Shown: piece by piece, positions 21,857 to 33,739 of the stretch | Position numbering within the stretch: the first letter of the stretch is position 1 | Layout: every line of letters starts with the position of its first letter | Origin: Chaetoderma sp. LZ-2023a | Taxonomy: Eukaryota; Mollusca; Caudofoveata; Chaetodermatida; Chaetodermatidae | Direction of reading: 5' to 3' | DNA length: 64,000 nt | Assembly (NCBI GenBank): GCA_034401795.1 | Contig: CM067359.1 | Location: forward strand, 147,256,233-147,320,232 | The notes under the pieces: model-generated | Told to the model about the DNA's origin: nothing | The model's database searches: none | The model's input: only the letters and a program-made list of their open reading frames with translations | Translations under genes and position numbers: made by a program

Positions 21857-24800
21857 ATGGCGGTTATACACATCATTTTATTACTTTTTATGCTAATTTG
21901 CACTCGCAATTGTAGAGGCTTAAATAGTGACATAAAGCAACGTCACTTACTAGAGACTCTGAAAAATGAGCAGATTGAGATTGCTTTGATACAGGAAACA
22001 AAGATTCAGAAGTCAGAATCATACGATAATTTAGAAAAGATTTCTTGATCCAGAATATTTTATTCGTTATCTCACGATAATAGTGCAGGCGTAGCAATTG
22101 TTATACTCCCTCGTTGTTCAGCCTATGTAAATATAATCTCTTCAGTATCAGGTGCAAATGGTCGCTGGGTGAGAGTCACGCTAGATATACAACAAACACG
22201 TTTCACGTTGCTGTGTATATATGCACCTGCATCTCATCAACTACGTCGTAATCTTTTTAATGAGATGTCTACAACAGCACAAGATAACATCACTGAAAAC
22301 TTAGTAATGGGTGGTGACTTTAATTGTGTCGTAGACAAAGAAAATGACAGGAATGCAACTTCAACTTATACTGATACATCACAAAGCAATATGTGAAAAT
22401 GAAAATTTAGTTGACACCTATAGAATATCAAAAACTCATGGCAAAGATCTTACATGTTTTTCGGCAGATGGTAAAGTTGGTTCAAGGATCGACAGAATTT
22501 ATGTGAATAGTTTGTTGACAGGGTACTGGAGAGATGTTAATATTAAGCCAGTCGCATTCTCAGATCATAACATGGTTTGTGTAACCTTTGCCAATGCTGA
22601 TTGGGTAACAAGAGGGGTTGGCTTTTGGAAATTAAACACAACACTGTTGGGAGAAGAATTTTATAAGAATAGTATAGCGAGTTGTTGGCAACATTGGATT
22701 AATAGGAAAGCATCATATAAGAGCACATTGTAATGGTGGGAGGATGTAAAACGGGATTTAAAGTATGTTTTCCGAAAGTAAGCTATTAGAAAAGCACGGG
22801 AAATATGCAAACGCAGGAAAACACTTCATCGATGACTGAAGAAAATCCATGCTAAAGTAAATAATGGTGAAGATAATTATTATGAATTACTGGTTAAAAT
22901 TAAAAGTAAAATAAGAGATATAGAACAATATGAGTTTGAGGGTGCAAAAATTAGAGCAAGAGCCCAGATGCACGCAGAAGGCGAAAAGCCAACCCAATAT
23001 TTTTGCGCAATAGAAAAAGCACGGGCAATAGATAAGGTGATGTGCTCATTAAACATGCCGGATGGTTCAACCATCTTTACGAACAATGAAATGAGTACTA
23101 TTGTATGCAATTACTATGAGTCATTGTATAAGTCAGAGGGAATTGATGAAGATGCAAAATTGGATTTGTTAGCAAATATAGATAAAAAGGTGTCAGACAC
23201 AGGCAGTGAATTTTGTGATCAACCCTTGACACTAGAAGATTTAACTAAATCCCTTAAAGGTATGAAACTAGAAAAATCACCGGGGTGTGATGGCCTTCCA
23301 GTTGAATTTTACCAAACGTTATGGCACCTTGTAGGTCCAATAACGGAGGTATTATCCACTGAAATTTTTGAGAAAGGCCATCACCACCAACTATGGCTAG
23401 GGCATACGTACGGCTAATATATAAATGAAATGACAGACGTCTAATTCAGAATTACAGACCAATTTCTCTACTATGTGTAGACTACAAAATAATATCCAGA
23501 GCACTAGCATTGAAACTTGGTAGTGTTTTAGGAGAAATCATTGGAACAGAGCAGACATATGCTGTACCTAGGAGGACAATTTTACCCAATACCATGTTAA
23601 TAAGAGACCGTATACAATTGGTTGAGAAGGATAGCATCCCTTCAGCTGTGATTGCCTTGGACAACGAAAAGGCATTTGACTGTGTGGAATGGGATTTTCT
23701 TTTTAATTCTTTGCAATCATTTGGGTTAGGCTCAAACTTTATTAAATGGGTTAAGTTTTTATATACGGATGTCAAGAGTAACTATTTAGTGAACAATCAA
23801 TTATCCAGAGAAATTGTCTTAGAACGTGGTGTTAGACAGGCGTGTTCCTATCGCCATTATTATTTGTTATTGTGATGGACTCCCTTGGCAAAGCGTTGAG
23901 GCAAAATAATAACTTTCAAGGCAAATGTATTCATGGCATAGAAAGACCACTTAAGCTGTCGCAATATGCTGATAACACAACTGTGTTTGCTAGTTCAAAC
24001 AATGGTTTTGCAATTTTAAACCATGTACTAGAAAAATTCCAAAATGCATCTGGTTTGAAAATCAATAAAGGAAAATCCAAAGGATTATTTTCGGGGCCAT
24101 GGAAAGAGCGGAATGACCAGCCACTTGAAATCAATTTGTCTAATGATACCATTAAGATTGTAGGCATCTATTTTAGCAGGAAACCGAATACAACACAAAA
24201 TTGGAATGAACGAGTATCTAAGCTTAAGAGAATATTAGCAAATTGGAAGTGTCGTCGTCTTTCAATTTTTGGTAGAGTGTTTGTTGTCAACAACTTGGTA
24301 TTATCTGGGCTATGGTATACAATATATGTTGTACACATGCCAAAACATGTAGAAAAGGAGATTAATGAGTTGATATTGTCATTCATATGGGAAGAAAAGA
24401 ATCATTTAGTTTCCCATCGTGTTCTCAATAATGCTAAGTTAGAAGGAGGACTTGATTTAATTGATATTAAAGTGAAATGTGTTTCTTTATGGTTACAATT
24501 TTTGAATGATCTTATTACATCAGATGAGACATGGGCAAATGTTTCACGAGCTCTCATGGAGAGAATTGTGGAACCATTTCTGGCGGAGCATGTATTTACC
24601 TCAAAGAAGCCACCTCCGAATAGCCAAATGATACCAGATGTGTTTAAAGATCAAGTTAAGGAGTTAGAAATATTTGACAGATACATGCCTCCACCTACGT
24701 GCTGGAAGGAAGTACTAGAACAGCAATAATGTGGCAATAGTAATATATGTTATAACAATACAGTACTTTATCTACTGTCCTTTGCAAAATATGGCATTCA

Positions 24801-25708
24801 ATATTTATCTGATATGATACACCCTCAAATACGTAGGTGGATTTTAATGCAAGAAGTAGCTAGAAAAACACATATGAGGCATATAGATGTCCAGCAGTTG
24901 CTAAATAAAATAAAAACATGCTGTACCAATTGAATGGTTTCGTCTGCCAAATGTGAATAATAATAGTTTGACTCCACAACCTGCATTAGTTCTTGATGAT
25001 GAGATGTTAAAATATAAGATGAGATCTTAGGAATGGTACCACATTATGAGACGAAAACAAGTAACACCTCCCATAGGAATTAGGAGATGGGATGACTCAG
25101 GCTACAAACCATCCAGTTGGAAAAATGTATAGAAAATCTTACATTCTCCATACATACCAAATATGGCTCGTGATTTATTGTGGCGATTACTACATCGACG
25201 GCTATGGGTGGGACACTTGACATACAAGTGCAATATTACGACTTCTGATAGGTGTTACTTATGTCAAACAGATGAGGAAACAATCGAGCATTTATTTGCG
25301 GAATGTCCAATATCATCACAATTTTGGGACTATATCAGCCAAATCTTGGCACAATTTGGAGCGAAGCCCATTGTTCTAGAAACGCATGTAGTCTTATTTA
25401 TAGAATTTGGATCAAGCAGTGTAAATATCATAAAGTCTGAAAGGACTATTTTAATAACAATGCTAACCATAGATGTTTGGGCCATTTGGAAACATCGGTG
25501 TGCACAGACGAAAAATCCATCTATGGGAAATCACAATAGAGCAATAAAGGCAATATTTCGTTCATTGCTGCTGAATCATATTCCTTGCGAATATTTTAGA
25601 TTAAAGCAGCATGGTAAAGACAAAGTATTCAAGGACATATGGTGCAAAACAAACATAGTTTCAATAGAGTTGGGAACTGTAAAAATAAATGAGCCTGCAC
25701 TAGCTTAA
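21857..25708 (+). pseudogene. LINE copy 1 ORF2: APE endonuclease plus reverse transcriptase (broken)
   Basis: Begins seven bases after ORF1 ends (MAVIHIILLLFMLICTRNCR). Endonuclease motifs: NCRGLN, QETKIQ, MGGDFNCVVD, SRIDRIYV, SDHNMV. Reverse transcriptase motifs: SPGCDGLPVEFYQ, a broken PISLLC block, IALDNEKAFDCVEWDFLF, RGVRQ, and QYADNTTVF at about 23962-23985. The second catalytic Asp of YADD is Asn (AAC, 23974-23976). The C-terminus has the Cys/His element CYLCQTDEETIEHLFAEC. At least six stops or shifts break the frame. The protein would have nicked DNA and copied the LINE RNA at the break. Confidence 0.88.
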
Positions 25709-25929
25709 ATCATTTTATTACTACAGCTGATTTATCTGTGTCTTTTAATTAATCTGTGTCCTGTAATTCATTTTAGTCTGCACTTTGATATTGTTATGTT
25801 TAATAATTCATGTTAACAACTAAACAGACTGACGTAATTTAAAAATCATTTGATAAAGTAAGTTGTCATTGAATTATAAAATCGTCCCGGGTAATTTTAG
25901 AAACTTGCACAGGGTTTTATAGGGTTATT

Positions 25930-26440
25930 TGTTCCCGGGTAATTTACAAAACCGTACAACAAAGTAAATCAAAAATGTAAACAAGAGCGCAATCTATTTC
26001 CATCTATTTTTTCTGTAATTTTCCTGCTGACTATATATGTTATGCTACCCAAATGCTACTACGCCCGCTGATCGTTAAAGAATCAGCCCACTGGCGTCAA
26101 CGATTGACTTATTTGTCATTGATTGACGAGTCACTTTTAATTTTTTGAATAGTTGCACTCGGCACACGGGCCTACTACCACACATGGATTGAATGGTAAT
26201 TTACAAAACCTTACAATAAAGTAAATTGAAAATGTAAACAAGAGCGCCATCTATTTTTCTGTAATATTTCTGCCGACTAAATGTATTATACTACCCAAAT
26301 GCTACTACGCCCGCTGATCTTTAAAGAATCAGCCCACTGGCGTCCATGATTGACTTATTTGTCATTGATTGACGAGGCACTTTTCATTTGTTGGATAATG
26401 GCACTCGCCACACGGGTCTACTACTACACCTGGGTTGAAT
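25930..26440 (+). repeat. Tandem ~255-bp duplication in LINE copy 1 3' UTR
   Basis: Two units, each with GTAATTTACAAAACC, GTAAACAAGAGCGC, ATCTATTT, CTACCCAAATGCTACTACGC, CCCGCTGATC, AGAATCAGCCCACTGGCGTC and a CATTGATTGACGAG foldback, ending in ACGGG(C/T)CTACTAC. Copy 2 has a related but shorter two-unit array at 33100-33405. Confidence 0.85.
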
Positions 26441-26677
26441 AGTAATGCCTTTGTTAAGTTTTGTTTTGCTATCGGAGCTTTATCAGCCTATTGTTTTGTA
26501 TCTATACTTTTTAAGCCATATGTATTTATAGATTGTATTAATGCTCATTATTTATCTTTTGTTTTGGTGTAATATTAATCAGGCTTACTAGTTCACCATT
26601 TTTTTCTGGGGGTTTGCAAGGCTTTTTAAAGGAGTTCCTCCGGGAAGTGTATCCGACTGCGTCAGGGTCGGTTTTTC

Positions 26678-26757
26678 AAAAAAAAAAGAAGAAAAAAAAA
26701 GTAGTAAGTAGTAGTAAGTAGTAAGTAGTAAGTAGTAGTAGTAATAGTAGTAGTAGC

Positions 26758-26850
<93 letters not shown>
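26678..26850 (+). repeat. A-rich stretch and (TAG)n tail of LINE copy 1
   Basis: CTGCGTCAGGGTCGG precedes AAAAAAAAAAGAAGAAAAAAAAA and then about 50 TAG units. Copy 2 ends in the same order, so the microsatellite belongs to the LINE end rather than to chance. Confidence 0.9.
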
Positions 26851-27264
26851 CGAAGTGAACGCACGCGTTTATTTAGCTCTGCAATTGCTGCCCGAATTTG
26901 CTAGTTTCTAGCGCGATTTTGTAGATAAATTTTATACATATATTTCGTATTAGTATTTCCTTTCAAACTTTATGTTTAATTTGTAAATTCTTGTCTTGGT
27001 TGGAGCGCATTTTGTGTCTCCATTTCCTAAAGGCATTCCTCATAGCTGGCGGTTTCCGCCATTTAATAGGGCTCCTCTTACTGTGGTCAATGCAATACAT
27101 TTCTCCCCACGCCAGTCTGATATTTCTATAGTTCGTAGGCTAGCGCATTATATTTGGCAAGATCGCTTGAGTGACTCGATTTAATTCCTTTGTCATTTTT
27201 AAGCACACGCCTAGTTCTTTAACTATATAAATCCTTATAGTCAGTTGGCTGTCCCCGGTCAACT

Positions 27265-27410
27265 CGAACAGACTAACAAATATACGACTGTACTATCTAT
27301 TCATATATTTGTTAATATACTTTAATCGGCTAGGGGTTAGTGAACCACTTAGAAAGTGGTTCAAACTAACAAATATACGACTGTACTCTCTATTCGTATA
27401 TTTGTTGGTA
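27265..27410 (+). promoter_or_regulatory. Conserved hairpins in LINE copy 2 5' UTR
   Basis: Stem-loop A: AACAAATATACGACTG with CATATATTTGTT (about 27273-27312). Stem-loop B: TGAACCACTT, loop AGAA, AGTGGTTCA (about 27338-27362). Stem-loop C: AACAAATATACGA, a 13-base loop, TCGTATATTTGTT (about 27368-27406), 13 perfect pairs. The order A-B-C is repeated in copy 1. They may help translation or packaging of the LINE RNA. Confidence 0.7.
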
Positions 27411-27539
27411 GACGTCAGGGTTTCAAAAGGGGATACTATTTATTTAGTGTTTAGCTCTTTCCCTGACGTCCTGGTGTTATATAAGTATATATTTATTATA
27501 TATTGCAGAAGTATGGGGTTCCTCTTTTGATAAACCACC

Positions 27540-28895
27540 ATGGCAACCTATAAGCGTACCCTAATCCTTAAAATAACAACTAAGGGGTGGGGTGTCACGG
27601 CTATCGACGTGTATCATGGGTTAAAAGACGTCGTTGGCGCGGGACCTGCTACTATGCAGGGGCTTATCAATGTTACTAAAACTGTATAGAATGTAACAGT
27701 GTCAAATGAGGTGGTTAAGGAAAAGCTTCTGGAAGATGTTCTTATTGTAAAAGGTGAAGTTTGTAGCGTTGAGGAAATCGAGTCAGATAGGTTGCTAGTG
27801 AAGATGAAAGTTCCACTAGAAATTCCAGATGACAGAATCATGAGTGAACTCAAGAAGTATGGCAAAGTGCAAAAGATTGAACGGGAAACGTATCCCTTTG
27901 ACAGAACGCTAGAAAACGGTGTAAGACGTATTTGGTTTGATAAAGTGGATAGCCCTTTACCAAGCAGATTGACGCTTGATGGCAGCTTTGTCCTGCCATT
28001 ATGCTATAGAGGGCAAATTAAAGAATGCCGGATCTGCCTAAGTACTGACCATTTGGCAACAGATTGTCCCAATCGAAACAAATGCTTGCTCTGTGGTTCA
28101 GTTGACCATTTTAAATGGCGCTGTCCAAAAAATCAAAACAAGCCCTCAGTATCAGGAGATAATCGCCCATTAAAGGATGCAACTGAGTCAAATGCTTCTG
28201 AAGCACCCGCTACGGAAGCTGTTGTTTTGGTTCATGCCACTGTAAATGACACAAACAAATCATCAAATCCTGTTAGAGTAACTACAGTTGATGAAATTCA
28301 TGTATTAGACGAGGGTATAACCTTAAGTCAAGAAAATGCTCAAAATGCAGTGGAGCCAAATGTTGCTGTAAAAGACACGCAGGAAAATGATGATCTTACA
28401 GAAGAGCCAGTTTACAATTCCTTAGAAGATGAATTAAAATTAGGACCTGATAAGTTTAGGACTCAGAAGACAGAAAGTTCAGTCGATTTTCCGCTAAGCC
28501 CACTTGATTTAAGTCAGCTTGAAGATATGGTAAATGATGCTCCTGCCAAATGTTACTTAAGTAGCAATACGCGTCATAAAGAAGACAATAGCTCAGAATC
28601 TGAGATTGAAGTAAATGATATGGATGATGATACAATGTCAGTTGCAGAACCAGATGTGTCCATTCAAACACAGAGTTCACAGATGAAAGATGAAATGGTA
28701 ATGTACCGATCAGAAGGGGGTGAAGTGTTAGTGCCATATGTAACGGCGAGAGCCGTGAAATATCGTCTACTGCGCCATGATTCTGATATTTCCAAATATG
28801 AATATTTGTCTGTGGTAGAACTAGGAAATATTGAATTCGCAGGAAAATTAGGTAAATGGTCTAAGAAACGAGCTAAAAATCTCAAATCTAGTTAA
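27540..28895 (+). pseudogene. LINE copy 2 ORF1 (one premature stop)
   Basis: ATG at 27540, in the same place as in copy 1 (MATYKRTLILKITTKGWG). A TAG at 27687-27689 replaces the Trp codon of copy 1. After it the frame is open to 28895. Two CCHC knuckles follow (CRICLSTDHLATDC, CLLCGSVDHFKWRC), then a long Asp/Glu/Asn-rich linker and the conserved C-terminal block GEVLVPYVTARAVKYRLLRH ending in Lys/Ser. Total about 451 codons. Confidence 0.87.
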
Positions 28896-28899
28896 TCTA

Positions 28900-31800
28900 A
28901 TGTTGGCGGTTGTAAACATCATTTTACAAATTATGATTATCTGCACCATCAATTGCAGAGGATTAAATACCGAATTCAAGCAGCGCCACTTGCTTGAAGA
29001 ATGAGCAAATGAGAGAGTTGATATTGCTTTTCTACAAGAGACCAAAATTCAAAAAGCTGAAGTGTATGAATCTCTCAAAGATATTTCAAAAGGGCAGATA
29101 TTTTTTTCTTTATCACCAGATAATAGTGCGGGAGTGGCCATTCTTATCCTGCCCCGCTGTCTCAACTATGTTGACGTTATATCGCCGTCATCAGATCCAA
29201 ATGGACGATGGATTTGTGTATCAATTGATGTACTAAACACAAGTTTAAATTTGATGTGCCTTTATGCACCTACCTCTCATCAATTGCGGCGTGAATTTCT
29301 AAATGATGTTTCCACAATAATTCAAGACAGAACGCCTGAAAACCTAATTATGGGCGGTGACTTTAATTGCATATTAGACGAGGCTAAAGACAGAAACTCT
29401 AGGTCTAATTTTGATGACACATCTCATAATATTTTGAAACACATTTGTGAAAATAAAAGCTTGTTAGACACTTATCGGATTGAAAATCCAGAAGGCCAGG
29501 AATCTACTTGGTTTTCAACCAATGGAAGGTTAGCTTCAAGGTTAGACAGGATCTATGTAGAACGTTCATTGAAAGGTTACATGTGTAAAACTAACATAAA
29601 ACCAGTAACTTTCCCTGATCACAATATGTTTTCCATCACATTACACAATGCTGACTGGGTCAAACGAGGAGATGGATTTTGGAAACTTAATGTATCATTG
29701 CTATGAGATAGTTGCTACCGCAAATGTGTGGAAAGTTGTTGGAGGCATTGGGATGAAAGAAGTGGTTCGTATGAATGTATAACAGACTGGTGGGAAGATG
29801 CTAAATCAGACCCGAAATATATTTCAAGGCAGTATTCCATTAGGAAAGCACGTGAAATACGAAAGCGTAAAAAGGCGCTTCAGAGGTCGTTGTGTAAAAT
29901 TAATAAGAAAATTAATGATGGGGAATATAATTATTACGAACTATTAGTTAAATTAAAAGGTAGACTAAATGAAATAGAGCAATATCAGTTTGATGGCGCC
30001 AAAATAAGGTCAAGAGCACAAATGCACACCGAGGGCGAAAAGCCTACACGTTACTTTTGTAACTTGAAAAAAGCAAGATGTATAAAGAAATTAATGCGCT
30101 CACTGAAGACTAATGATGGAGTATCAGTGTGCTCATATGCAGAAATGATTGAAACAGTATCCGAATTTTACAAATCATTGTATAAATCTGAGGGAAGCGA
30201 GGAAACTGCAACTAGAGATGTTTTAGCTAATATAACGAAAAGACTTCCAGATTCATGTCGCGAAAGCTGTGACCAACCAATAACAATTGATGATTTGACA
30301 AAATCCCTCAGAGGTATGAAGTTAGAAAGGTCTCCTGGATGTGACGGACTTCCAGTTGAATTTTATCAAACATTCTGGCACATATTTGGGCCAGTATTAG
30401 AAGAAATAGCAACCAGCATTTTTAAGCAAGGGCATCTCCCTACATCGATGGCCCAAGCATATGTTCGGCTTATATACAGGAGGGGTGACAGAAATAAAAT
30501 ACAGAATTGTAGACCAATCTCTCTACTCTGTGTAGATTATAAGATTATTACTCGGGCACTAACATTAAAACTTGGCGCAGTCTTAGGCGAAGTCATTCAT
30601 GATGATCAAACCTGCTCTGTGCCAGGAAGATCAATATTAAACAACACTTTGCTTATACGGGACCTTAATCAATTAGTTGAAAAGGATTGTATCCCAGCAG
30701 CAATAATAGCACTTGATAACGAGAAGGCGTTTGACAGACTAGAATGGGATTTCTTGTTTACGTCTTTAGACCATATTGGCTTTGGTTCAAGATTTATTAA
30801 ATGGGTCAATATTTTATATACTGATATAACAAGTTGCTATTTAGTTAACAGTCAGCTATCCAAACCTGTAGTGTTGGAACGAGGTGTCAGACAGGGTTTC
30901 TCACTGTCCCCGCTTCTATTCGTCATAGCTATGGAATCGTTGGGGGGCCACATTGAGGCAACGCAATGACTTTCAAGGAATATGTATACGTGGCGTAGAA
31001 AGGCCACTAAAGGTTTCTCAATATGCAGATGATACGACTGTGTTTGAGGGTAAAAATACGGATTTTAGAATTTTAAATGGAGTATTAACAGATTTTCAAA
31101 AGGCATCAGGACTTAAAGTCAATAAAGATAAATCTAAGGGATTGTTTTTGGGCGATTGGAAGGGCAGAACTGATAATGTGATGGATAATAACTGCTCAAA
31201 TGATGTCATAAAAATTTTTGGTATTTACTTTAGTAGAGAACAAAATGTATTACTAAACTGGGAAGAAAGGATATCCAAGCTAAAGTGTGCATTACTAAAT
31301 TGGAAACGATGTCGCCTAACTGTCTTTGGTAGGACATTTGTCCTTAATAATTTAATTTTATCTGGACTGTGGTATACCGCTTCTGTAGTTCATATGCCCA
31401 AATCAGTAGAGTCAAAGATCAACATGTTACTTTTGTCCTTCTTATGGGAGGACAAAGCCCATTTAGTATCACAGTCAATCCTCACCAATGAAAAGCATGC
31501 CGGAGGCCTGGATTTGGTTAATGTTTCAGTAAAGTGTGCTTCTTTAAAATTGAAATTCTTGAATAAGTTACTTACTTCAAACTCATCTTGGTCATGTGTT
31601 TCAAGGGCACTTCTCCAAAGGTACGTTGACCCATTTCCAGTAGAATGTTTATTTATGTGCAATAAATTGCCACCTAATCATCAAAAGATTCCAAATGTAT
31701 ATAAAGAACAGCTCGAAGCCTTAAAAATATTTACACGATCAATGCCACAACCCAATTGTTGGGAAGATGCCTTAGAGCAACGTCTTTGGGGCAACGAGTT

Positions 31801-32764
31801 GATTCGTGATAATAATGATGCCTTATATTTGCCCTCTATGGCCAAAAATGGTATTCAATATTTACGTGACTTGGTAAATCCGAAATCTCGTAGATGGATT
31901 GCGATGCAAGATGTAGCAAGAATAACATCAATGAGACATATTGATGCTCAGCGCTTATTTGTTAGAACAAAGAATGCAATACCTGCTGTATGGTTCAAAT
32001 TGCCGAAAGCACGTGGCAACATTGATATGTTGCAACCAACATTAGTATTTATGTCAGAACATAAAAAATACAACATGGCATCTAGAGACTGGTATAGAAT
32101 TCTAATGCAAAGTCGGAGACAGACTCCTATTGTGGTTAGGCATTGGAACAATTTAGGATGCACGCCAAAGAACTGGAAAAATGCCTGGAAAGCAATAGAT
32201 CTACCTTGTCTACCAGGAAATGCACGGGACCTGGCATGGCGATTACTCCATCGAAGGCTTTGGGTCGGTCATCTAACTTATATGTGTAAAATATCAAGTA
32301 CAGACCGGTGCTTATTATGTAATACTGAGGAGGAAACAATAGACCATCTATTTACTCAGTGTCGCATAACTACAGGCTTTTGGGTATATATCAATATGCT
32401 CCTTGCTAAATTTTGAACCAAATATGTGAATTTAGTGGCTGAAACAATTTTGTTCAAAGATTGCTCAACTATCGGACGAATCATTAATAGCAAGGAGAAA
32501 GAATTGTTAATAACCCTGTTATCTGTATGAGTGTGGGCCATCTGGAAGCATCGGTGTTCAGAGGCCAGAGATAAAACCGGCAACAACCATCAGAGAGCCA
32601 TACAAGCTATATTTCGATCATTGTTGATAAACTGTATTCATTGTGAATTTTACAGGCCAGTAGAACATGGGAGAGAAAGTAGATTTAAAGACGTATGGTG
32701 CAAAACTGTCCTAGTATCAATTGAATATGGATATCTTAAAATATCAGAAGCGGAACTTGTATAA
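28900..32764 (+). pseudogene. LINE copy 2 ORF2: endonuclease plus reverse transcriptase (broken)
   Basis: ATG at 28900, four bases after the ORF1 stop. Endonuclease motifs: INCRGLN, QETKIQ, MGGDFNCILDE, SRLDRIYVE, FPDHNMFS. Reverse transcriptase: SPGCDGLPVEFYQTFW, RPISLLCVDYKIITRAL, SVPGRSILNN, IALDNEKAFDRLEWDFLF, RGVRQGFSLSPLLFVIAMES, then QYADDTTVF (YADD at 31022-31033). C-terminal CLLCNTEEETIDHLFTQC zinc element. The PISLLC...TDYK spacing and RGVRQG block fit the Tx1 clade. About 1,290 codons overall; broken by roughly five lesions. Confidence 0.9.
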
Positions 32765-33099
32765 GCTAGCACACTCGCTGCTTGCTGTATATTGATAAAT
32801 GCTATTTTAATTTAATTTAATTGCCTTTATTTTAAAATTGTAATGCCTTAGGAGACTCTAATCTTGACGAATATCCTAACCTTGGGATCAGAATATTTAA
32901 ATATCAAATGAGCATTATGTCAATATTCTGGAGGTGATCCGATTTTCAAGTTAACAATTAGCTTCCTGTTGTAAATATTTACTATAGGTGTATTTGTTCC
33001 AGGGTAATTTGCAAAAACTTACAATGAAGTAAATTTAGAATGTGAACTCAGAACGCAATCTAAGTAGTCATAGTTTGTATACGTTTGCTTTGTGCATTA

Positions 33100-33405
33100 T
33101 ATTATATAAAGGCTACTACGTCCGTTGGGTATTTAATAATCGGCTAACTGGCGTCAATGAGTGACTTTTTGTTACTTATTGACGAGTCACCTCGCCACTT
33201 GTTGGCGAGCTGCACTCGCCATTTGGCCCTACTACTATACGGTGTGCTACGTTAAACTACATATGATCTACTTAGCCTGCCGGTCATGAATCGGCTCAAT
33301 GGCATCAATGATTAGCAGTAGCTTACTGCTAATTATTGATGAGTAGCTTTACCACTTGTTGGTTAGCTATGCTCGCCATTTGGGCCTACTACTACACGGT
33401 GTGCA
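33100..33405 (+). repeat. 3' UTR tandem hairpin repeats of LINE copy 2
   Basis: Two diverged units, each with CTACTACGTCCG or a related start, an AATCGGCTAACTGGCGTCAA block, an inverted GTGACTTTTTGTTAC-type foldback, GCCACTTGTTGG and TCGCCATTTGG, ending CCTACTACTA(T/C)ACGGTGTGC. Counterpart of 25930-26440 in copy 1. Confidence 0.75.
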
Positions 33406-33559
33406 AATAGCAATGTCTTTGTTGAATTATGTTATGTTATCAGCTCTTTATTAATTATGTTTTCTATTTAGTTATGCCACGGTTGTGGTATATGATAATA
33501 GAGTATTTTAGCTTGCACTGTTTTGACATCTTAGGTTTGACTGCGTCAGCGTCGGATTT

Positions 33560-33604
33560 TAAAAAAAAAGAAAAAAAAAGTAGTAGTAGTAGTAGTAGTA
33601 GTAA

Positions 33605-33644
<40 letters not shown>

Positions 33645-33645
33645 C

Positions 33646-33720
<75 letters not shown>
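33560..33720 (+). repeat. A-rich stretch and (TAG)n tail of LINE copy 2
   Basis: GACTGCGTCAGCGTCGG, A-rich stretch, then about 45 TAG units. Same order as in copy 1. Confidence 0.9.
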
Positions 33721-33721
<1 letters not shown>

Positions 33722-33739
33722 CAGAGATTTGTGTTTGAA

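Larger units (their letters stand above)
17037..26850 (+). mobile_element. Tx1-clade-like LINE, copy 1 (full length, broken, with nested DNA transposon)
   Basis: The 5' end (TTTCTAGCGCGATTTTGTAG) matches copy 2 at 26905. Order: 5' UTR, ORF1 (20439-21849), ORF2 (21857-25708), 3' UTR with a tandem duplication, an A-rich stretch, then (TAG)n. The UTR is split by a 2.76-kb DNA transposon at 17230-19993. Reverse transcriptase blocks (ISRALALKLGSVLGEIIG, GVRQ, DNEKAFD) resemble the Tx1 branch of L1-like LINEs. ORF1 has an in-frame stop at 21228 and a shift near 21600. ORF2 is open only in pieces. The catalytic YADD reads YADN, so the copy is dead. Confidence 0.85.
26905..33720 (+). mobile_element. 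Tx1-clade-like LINE, copy 2 (full length, about six lesions)
   Basis: Lies head-to-tail after copy 1, separated by 54 bp of other sequence. It has the same 5' end, an uninterrupted 5' UTR, ORF1 (27540-28895), ORF2 (28900-32764), 3' UTR tandem repeats and an A-rich plus (TAG)n tail. It keeps YADD. Defects I see: a stop at ORF1 codon 50, a shift near 29000, stops at about 29704, 32414 and 32528, and a shift near 30950. It differs from copy 1 by many substitutions throughout, so the pair reflects two separate insertions, not a recent duplication. Confidence 0.88.
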
